The position numbers and the translations under genes are program-made. The notes beneath the pieces were generated by a model. That model made no database searches and had not been told where the DNA came from. It was given only the letters and a program-made list of their open reading frames with translations. From Protopterus annectens (taxonomy: Eukaryota > Chordata > Ceratodontiformes > Protopteridae): 64,000 bases of DNA. Where the stretch lies: positions 906,527,071 to 906,591,070 of the forward strand of contig NC_056744.1 in the NCBI RefSeq assembly GCF_019279795.1, in the 5' to 3' direction. Positions 57,685-64,000 of the stretch are shown here, piece by piece (positions within the stretch are counted from its first letter, which is position 1; each line of letters begins with the position of its first letter).

Positions 57685-59170
57685 GAAGATCTGTATCCAG
57701 TTTTGTTAAGGGAATGCAAGACTTTTATTAGCATTCCTGTGGCTAATATTGTAAACATATTTCCATGACCTCTTCATTTTCCTGATCTGTGCAAATTATT
57801 TGCACTGATTCCACTACCAATGAATAGCCCTTAGGGAAAAAGCTGATTCTTACCATCCAGTCACACTGTTAGTACCAATATCTAGAATCTTTGAGAAGAA
57901 AGAAGCATCTTAAATTAAAGGACATTTAAAGAACTCAGTGTCGCATTCTGAACAACATGATGGACTAGTTTACATTTACCAAAAGCTGACTCAGTATGAA
58001 CTTCAACAAAACTAAGGTCATGTTTGCTGCAGATAGTGTGTCTATGTCATCTCAAACTACTGGCTAATTCAATCATGCCCCATTATGAAGCAGGTTGAAT
58101 TAATGGGGATCATAGCCCCCATCACAACAGCTTCAGTTTGCTGATAATTATTAAGCAGGGATATTTATTTATTAATGTATCAGCTAGGAATGATTATGTC
58201 AAGAAGCATCATGTAGTTGTGTGTACGTCATATGGTATTTCAGTAATGTATTACACAGGTGTGACTAAATTCCCCACACTTATATATGTGAGTGAGTTAC
58301 ACATGAATGGTACAATATACCAGCACCATTCAGATAACCTGCATGACACTCTGGAACCAGAAGTCCATTCAAGTGAAGCACATGATTTCTTTGTCACACA
58401 CACCTAATTCAGAATTTCCATACAGTGGCCATTAGTGTACCTGAAACACATGTATTACCTCAGTCTCTCAAGGACTGTTTTACTTAGTTATTCTCATTTT
58501 TACAGCTCATAACAGCAAGGCAATCACTTGGGAAAGAGAAATATGCCTGCTGGTTGATGCACTTGTATTTTTAGGGTCCTAGAGCTGAATGAGCAAATAA
58601 CTTTTTCTCATCCGAAACTGTGACTAGACGTATTTCACTGTGGCCCAGTATTGCTACCAAAAACAAATATAGTAGCATATTTCAAAGTGCCATGCCGTTC
58701 AGGTAAGCCTGACTTTTTCTAGATACAAGGTACGTCATGTACACTATCAACATGACATTTTGGAGTCTTACAGTAAAAAAAAAAATAAAATAAGACAAAA
58801 CACAGTTGTTTACTCACTGTGATGTAGCAAACAAGTTTTATTAGGCAGCAGACCATGCTAGATTAAATACTTCTTACCTTAGATTTTCATATTCTTTACA
58901 TTAAATGTCAGACATCAGACAGTGCCAGCACAGTCAAACACATATACCAAAGTAAGTACGGAATGATTCGGCTGTAGTTTATTCAAGGGCTGACATTAAT
59001 ATATTATAGTTATAGCCTTACATCAAATGTGTTATTGAAATTAAATTACTGACTTTAAGATATGGTTAACAACATGCATTATATACTAATGCAGATAAAA
59101 CAGTGAACTGCAAAGAAATGCAGTGAAATATCACCTGCTGTAAGGTCTACGAATTATCTTCTCACATAGT
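57685..59170. other. No gene recognised
   Basis: No convincing ORF or repeat. An 89-codon frame at 58,138-58,407 (plus) matches nothing known to me. Confidence 0.45.
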
Positions 59171-60150
59171 ACATGCCAACTGACGTACAGGCCAACACTA
59201 AGGGACTCTGGCAAACAAAGTTTGCAAATGACTTCAAACTGGGAGCCATTACTGAATCCCCAAATGATGTGGATATTCTACAAAAGGGCCTTACAGTAAC
59301 AGATGCTTGGTGCCAGAGCCATGGGCTCAAGCTCAATGCCAGGAAATGTATACCCTTTGGAAAGAAACATGTACCCGTGAATTACCACATAGGTGGCAGG
59401 ACACTAAACACCGAAAGTGTGATAAGAGACTTAGGGACACAGGTGGACAGTGGTCTCACCTTTGATAACCACATCGCTACAACAGTCAGGAAATCCTTCT
59501 ATGTGGCACACCTCCTCACTAAGGGCTTTTCATCCAGATAAAAGAAGGTCATTGTCCCACTGTACTCATCCCTCATTAGACCCATTATAGAATACAACGC
59601 CCCATTTGGTATGTACCTCTCAAGACATCTGCAACAACTGGAAAGACCACAGGAATACCTCACTAAAAGAATAAGACCTAAAGCAGATGCCCTATGCTGA
59701 CCGTCTAAAAAAACTCCAGCTTACTCTGTTGCATATTATCTACTCAGAGGCAATCGCTTCTTAACATACAAGGCCATGTCAAACCCAGAGCTGTTGGACA
59801 TGCTACACTTAAAGAAATTCCAATCCCTCAGAGCCACACGCTCCAGGGATCTAAACCTTGTCATTACAATGAACAAAACATGCAGGTGGGATAGGTTCCT
59901 GACCCAGAGACTCCCCAGACTCTGGAATAGACTGCCCATACATATCAAGCAGAGTGCCTCTTTGGCCCTCTTCAGAAGGAACCTTGACGACTGGATGGGA
60001 GATAGGAAATTCACCCGGGGGATCACGTCAGTCGCCCTGCTAGACAGGGGTCCAGGGAAGTAAATATTGTGGGAAGAAATAGCCAGGGAATTGTTATGGC
60101 TAGACTTGTATAGGCTCTAGGGCTGATAGCCTAGTACCAACCTATGAAAC
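59171..60150 (+). mobile_element. 5'-truncated CR1 of the same family as the 11-22 kb copy
   Basis: It is very similar to 10,945-11,905 on the other strand throughout, including the tail GCTAGACTTGTATAGGCTCT..CTAGTACCAACCTATGAA. Only the last kilobase is present. The similarity indicates that both copies come from one recently active CR1 family. Confidence 0.92.
59173..60063 (+). pseudogene. CR1 ORF2 C-terminal part
   Basis: Blocks are TKFANDFKLGAITESPND (catalytic FADD changed to FAND), WCQSHGLKLNARKCIPFGKK, VNYHIGGRTLNTESVIRDLG, FYVAHLLTKGFSS with an immediate stop at 59,539-59,541, HLQQLERPQEYL, then MSNPELLDMLHLKKFQSL, LVITMNKTC and RLWNRLPIHIKQSASLALF. Small frame changes near 59,690-59,760 disturb the middle. 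It reads through the A-run site where the 11-kb copy is frameshifted, although it has lost two codons near KCIPFG. Confidence 0.9.
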
Positions 60151-61771
60151 TATAACATTTTCTGCATTTTCTTTAATATTTTCCAGAGTCCTGTCAAGAG
60201 TTCTGACAGAAAAACACATTCCTCCTGCCTCAGCCAGCAACAAACATGTAGTGAATGGGAAGCTCAACTTTATTTACAAAAATAATGCATTTAGCAATAA
60301 TAGGCGGGATGCATATTTGCTATAATAAAATACTTTGGTAGTTCAGTAAACACTTTTAAAACAGTCTGTATGCCCTGACAGACATACTTTTACCATTTGA
60401 AAAATTTGATTAAATGGAAGAGTATAATTGCATATGACAGCAAATGCCATAGATTCATAATGCCCTTAAATTGATTATTTATTTTTCTTATTAATTATAC
60501 TGCAGTGAACTGGGAGCATGTCAGGAAGTCAAACATTAGTTCATTGAATGTCAATATGGCAAAGACTACTCACGGAAAAACAACTTTCAGCAACAGTGGA
60601 GTTTTCCCTTTTCTTTAAGGTGCAACCCCAGAGGGAATCTGTTGCCTTACACCTGACCTTTGGTGAACCCTTAGTCCCTATCTGAACACCCATCTGAAGC
60701 CATTTCTCATGGCTGCCACTAAATCTCTTGCCATAAAGCCAAAACGTCTGATAGTGTAGCTGATCTTGATTCCACATTCTTCTCCATGCTGTCCCAGGGG
60801 CTCTCCTAACACCAGTTCTATGCTTCTGTAGTTGAGATGCTCCTGATTTTAATGCCCCTTTCACTTTCCACTGCTTAAATCATATGGCTAAGCACGTAGG
60901 CCCCCTACTTCAATAGGGGGTAGTAGTGCCCCGTAAAGCATATCAATCCTACAAGGCAGATCAGGTTTCCACATGAAAAAGTGAAAAATCTTTGAATTAG
61001 CAGCTGCATTTAGGAGGTCTTCCTTGGTTAAAGGTGCATTGAAGCTGCACAAAAGATATTAACCACATATTTCAGAAGTCATTCTGTTTCTACATCAACA
61101 TCCTTTTCAAAAGAAATATTCTGATGCTTGGAAAAATGAACATTTACAAGATATATAAACTTATTGTTTTGCAAACATAATAGAAAATGTTTAGCAAGCT
61201 CATAATGATCTTTTGAAACAGTAATTAACTAATGAGTGTTTTCAGAACATCTTCAAATACTTTTCAAAATTTAAAAAAACATGCAAGATAAGTAGTGCAT
61301 CTGAATCTTTTAACTCCTTAAGCCTTATATTTCAGTGGGTAATTATAACCTTTAACTCATTAACACACCTGAGAAACGGAATGTCAAACCTCTAGGATCA
61401 GAGACATATCCTTACATTCCAAACCATTTTCCAAAAAAATCAAGTTAAAAGGTATAAGCCAAACAAATGTTAATATCTTGTGAGCAGTAAATGCTATTAA
61501 AATGGTAAAAACAGCAAAGCCATCAGTAAAAACTATTCTTTATAGTGATGATACTCAGTGAATTCACAGTCATTGCAGAAATACCATATTACATTATAAT
61601 GTACACAAACCCAAAATTATATATTTTCTTAAATTTCACAAAAAAAATCATATCTTGAAAACTGTACATCAACATTTAGTCCAGGCTTCAGAAAACTTTT
61701 CCTTCTCTCAGTGAAAATGCTGCACTCAAAAGGGTCAGTGTTTACGATCACAGGAAATGTGACTCAGAGAT
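60151..61771. other. No gene recognised
   Basis: AT-rich DNA. A 107-codon frame at 60,541-60,864 (minus) is less AT-rich than its surroundings and could be an exon or unknown repeat, but I cannot name it. Confidence 0.4.
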
Positions 61772-61789
61772 ATGTTTAGCTGCAATGAG
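61772..61789. repeat. SINE target-site duplication, left copy
   Basis: atgtttagctgcaatgag is identical to 62,065-62,082. Confidence 0.93.
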
Positions 61790-62064
61790 CAAAAGCAATG
61801 TATTTCAGCTTCTCCTGTTAGGGGTCACCACCGTGGATCACTGCTCCACAGACTGATTGGCAGTGGAGTTTTTATTGCCAGCCCGGTGCCCAAACTTCAC
61901 GGTAGCCACATGCACATATGCACCTACATGCATGTCTTTAAAAGACTCTCTCAACCTGCAGGGAGGACATACAGACTCCACACAGAAGGAGCTCTAGCTA
62001 AGAATCAAACCAGAAAACCTCTTGCTGTAAGGCAACAACGCTAACCACTGCACCACCACAGCCA
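61790..62064 (-). mobile_element. SINE of the 50.8-kb family, with internal deletion
   Basis: On the minus strand it starts GGCTGTGGTGGTGCAGTGGT with A-box-like GGTTAGCGTTG. Then come CTCTTGATTC-type B-box remains, GGAGTCTGTATGTCCTCCCT and the 3' end CCACGGTGGTGACCCCTAAC. The AAATTGGCCCTAGG block of the full-length copy is missing. The (AAG)n tail is short and mutated. A perfect 18-bp duplication defines the ends. Confidence 0.92.
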
Positions 62065-62082
62065 ATGTTTAGCTGCAATGAG
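62065..62082. repeat. SINE target-site duplication, right copy
   Basis: Identical to 61,772-61,789. Confidence 0.93.
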
Positions 62083-62218
62083 GAAAGGAAAGGCCTTATT
62101 ATTGGCTAATTTGCATGTCTGTGAATTGTGTGGTGTTACTGCTCATGCTCATGCAGTAATCACCACTGGCTGCCAGTGCTTTACTATGGCACAGCCCCCT
62201 CATTCACTCTACCACATA

Positions 62219-63863
62219 CAGTGGATATAAAAAGTTTACACACCCCTGTTAAAATGCCATTTTTTTTATATGAAAAAATGAGACCACAATAAATAATTTC
62301 AAAACTTTCCCACCTTTAATGTGACCTATAACCTGTACAATTCAATTGAAAAACAAACAAATCTGTTAGGGGAAAAATATAAAAAATAAAACATGTACAA
62401 TATGCTGGTTGCATAAGTGTGCACACCCTTAAACTAATACTTTGTTGTATGTGCACACCCTTAAACTAATACTTTGTTGAAGCACCTTTTGATTTAATTA
62501 CAGCATTCAGTCTTCTTGGGTAGGAGTCTATCAGCATGGCACATCTTGACTTGGCAATATTTGTCCACTCTTCCTTGCAAAAGCACTTCAAATCTGTCAG
62601 ATTGCGAGGACATCTCTTGTGCATAGCTCTCTTCAGGTCACCCCAAAGATTTTCTATTGGATTTAGGTCTGGGCTCTGCCTGGGCCATTCCAAAACTTTA
62701 ATTTTCTTCTGATTAAGACATTCTTTTGTTGATTTGGATGTATGCTTGGGGTCATTGTGTTGAAACGTGAAATTCCTCTTCATCTTCAGCTTTCTAGCAG
62801 ATGCCTGAAGGTTTTGGGCCAAAAGTGACTGGTATTTGGAACTGTTCATAATTCCCTCCACCTTGACTAAAGCCCCAGTTCCAGCTGAAAAAAAAAAACA
62901 ACCTCAAAGCATGATACTCCCACCACCATGCTTCACTGTGGGGATGGTGCTGTTTTGATGATGCAAAGTGTTGTTTTTGAGCCAAACATACGTTTAGTAT
63001 TGTGGCCATAAAATTCAGCCTTGGTCTCATCAGCCCATAACACATTTTCCCATATGCTTTTGCGAGACTTCATGTATTGTTTTGCAAATTTTAGCCGGGC
63101 CTGGATGTTTTTCTGTGTAAGAGAAGGTTTCCATCTTTCAACCTTACCCCATAGTCCTGACATATGGAGAATACAGGAAATTTTTGTCACATGTAGTACA
63201 ACACAACAAGTACTTGCCAGAAATTCCTGCAGCTCCTTCAGTGTTGCTGTAGATCTCTTGGCAGCCTCCCTGACCAGTTTTCATCTTGTCTTTTCATCAA
63301 TTTTGGAGGGACATCCAGTTCTTTGCAACGTCATAGTTGCCCCATAGTTTCTCCACTTTTTGATGACTGTCTTCACTGTGTTCCATGGTATGTCCAAAGC
63401 TGTGGAAATTTTTTTGCACCCTTCTCCTGACTGATACCTTTCAACAATGAGATCCCTTTGATGCTTTGTAAGCTCTCTTTGAACCATGGGTTTTGCTGTA
63501 GCAGGCAACTGAGTAAATGTCAGGAAAATCCTACTAGGACAGCTGAACTTTATTTGGGATTAATCAGAGTCTCTTTAATTGATGCAGGTATGTTCCCAAG
63601 AAGACTGAATGCTATAATTAAATCTAAACGTGCTTCAACAAAGTATTAGTATAAGGGTGTGCACACTTATGCAACCAGTGTATTGTATGTTTTTTATTTT
63701 TTATATTTTTCCCCTAATAGATTTGTTTTTGAATTGAATTGTGCAGGTTATAGGTCACATTAAATGTGGGAAAAGTTTTGAAATGATTTATTGTGGTCTC
63801 ATTTTTTTATATCACAAAAACCTGGCATTTTAACAGGGGTGTGTAAACTTTTTATATCCACTG
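62219..63863 (-). mobile_element. Tc1-family DNA transposon, copy 2
   Basis: The element begins CAGTGGATATAAAAAG after a TA at 62,217-62,218 and ends CTTTTTATATCCACTG before a TA at 63,864-63,865, the exact Tc1 pattern. The TIRs are about 210 bases with inner repeats (AAGTGTGCACACCC). A 32-base tandem duplication of the inner repeat is present only in the left TIR (62,419-62,477). Length is 1,645 bases. The transposase is on the minus strand and broken. Confidence 0.95.
62466..63487 (-). pseudogene. Tc1 transposase, frameshifted (copy 2)
   Basis: From the ATG at 63,485-63,487 the N-terminus reads MVQRELTKHQRDLIVERYQS, GCKKISTALDIPWNTVKTVI (the first helix-turn-helix) and LQRTGCPSKIDEKTR. A stop at 63,281-63,283 follows. 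The second DNA-binding part has VTKISCILHMSGL. The DDE domain has VLWADETKAEFYGHN (first D), [17 protein letters not shown] (second D) and WPRQSPDLNPIENLWGDLKR (E, 34 residues after the second D, the Tc1 spacing). Frame changes lie near 62,990 and about 62,890, the latter in an A run. All three catalytic acids survive, but the frame is broken. It would cut and paste the element at TA. Confidence 0.93.
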
Positions 63864-63865
63864 TA

Positions 63866-64000
63866 CATGCAAATATCAAACACAAATACCATATCTGTCA
63901 ATTTTAGAGAACATCATTGAGTTTGCCTCTTAAATTTTCCCTGCCTCTTGTAAATCATGGACAATTGCAGTCTGTCAATAATGGCAGATAGAGTTTCATA
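63866..64000. other. No feature recognised
   Basis: Right edge of the window, AT-rich unique sequence after the Tc1 element. Confidence 0.5.

Overview
The window reads as repeat-derived intergenic or intronic DNA from a vertebrate with a repeat-rich genome, most likely a lungfish, amphibian or other sarcopterygian. This is an inference from the mixture of retroelements: CR1 with an esterase ORF1, L1/Tx1-type LINEs, a DIRS-type element, Penelope-like elements, Tc1 transposons, tRNA-derived SINEs and many TA/CA microsatellites. I recognised no host protein-coding gene, no bacterial features and no functional host RNA gene. Almost every coding segment belongs to a transposable element and carries stops or frameshifts.

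Layout. The left edge (1-840, minus) is the N-terminal part of a Penelope-like ORF that runs off the window. A decayed jockey-superfamily LINE (about 1.43-5.0 kb, minus) follows, then about 6 kb of AT-rich sequence holding only a CR1 tail and a short tandem repeat. The best-resolved part is 10.9-22.3 kb. There a near full-length CR1 LINE (minus) has its reverse transcriptase gene split by a full-length L1-like LINE (12,053-19,199, minus), flanked by an 18-bp target-site duplication. A SINE and a strongly decayed L1/Tx1-type LINE with a zinc-knuckle ORF1 come next (22.5-26.6 kb).

From 27.2 to 30.4 kb there are two related-looking non-autonomous elements with palindromic terminal inverted repeats. 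Between them lies a Tc1 transposon. A second Tc1 copy is at 62.2-63.9 kb. A truncated DIRS-like element (gag plus the start of RT, minus) lies at 34.9-38.0 kb. Two further CR1 fragments (41.3-42.6 minus, 46.5-47.9 plus) surround a cluster of perfect and near-perfect palindromes at 44.8-45.45 kb, which I could not assign to any family. A Penelope-like element with inverted terminal repeats, a GIY-YIG domain and a 14-bp target-site duplication occupies 52,476-55,568. The right end holds a CR1 copy closely related to the nested one (59.2-60.15 kb) and three copies of one SINE family with clear target-site duplications (one each at 50.8, 57.5 and 61.8 kb).

The elements do not form a pathway. What they record is an insertion history. 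CR1 and L1-type machinery supplied active reverse transcription, with SINEs as probable parasites of it. The L1 landed inside the CR1, and the CR1 family stayed active enough to leave several related copies within 64 kb. The least explained structures are the palindrome cluster, the two palindromic-TIR elements, the inverted-repeat Penelope element with its hammerhead-like motif, and the 1.9-kb spacer between the ORFs of the L1.
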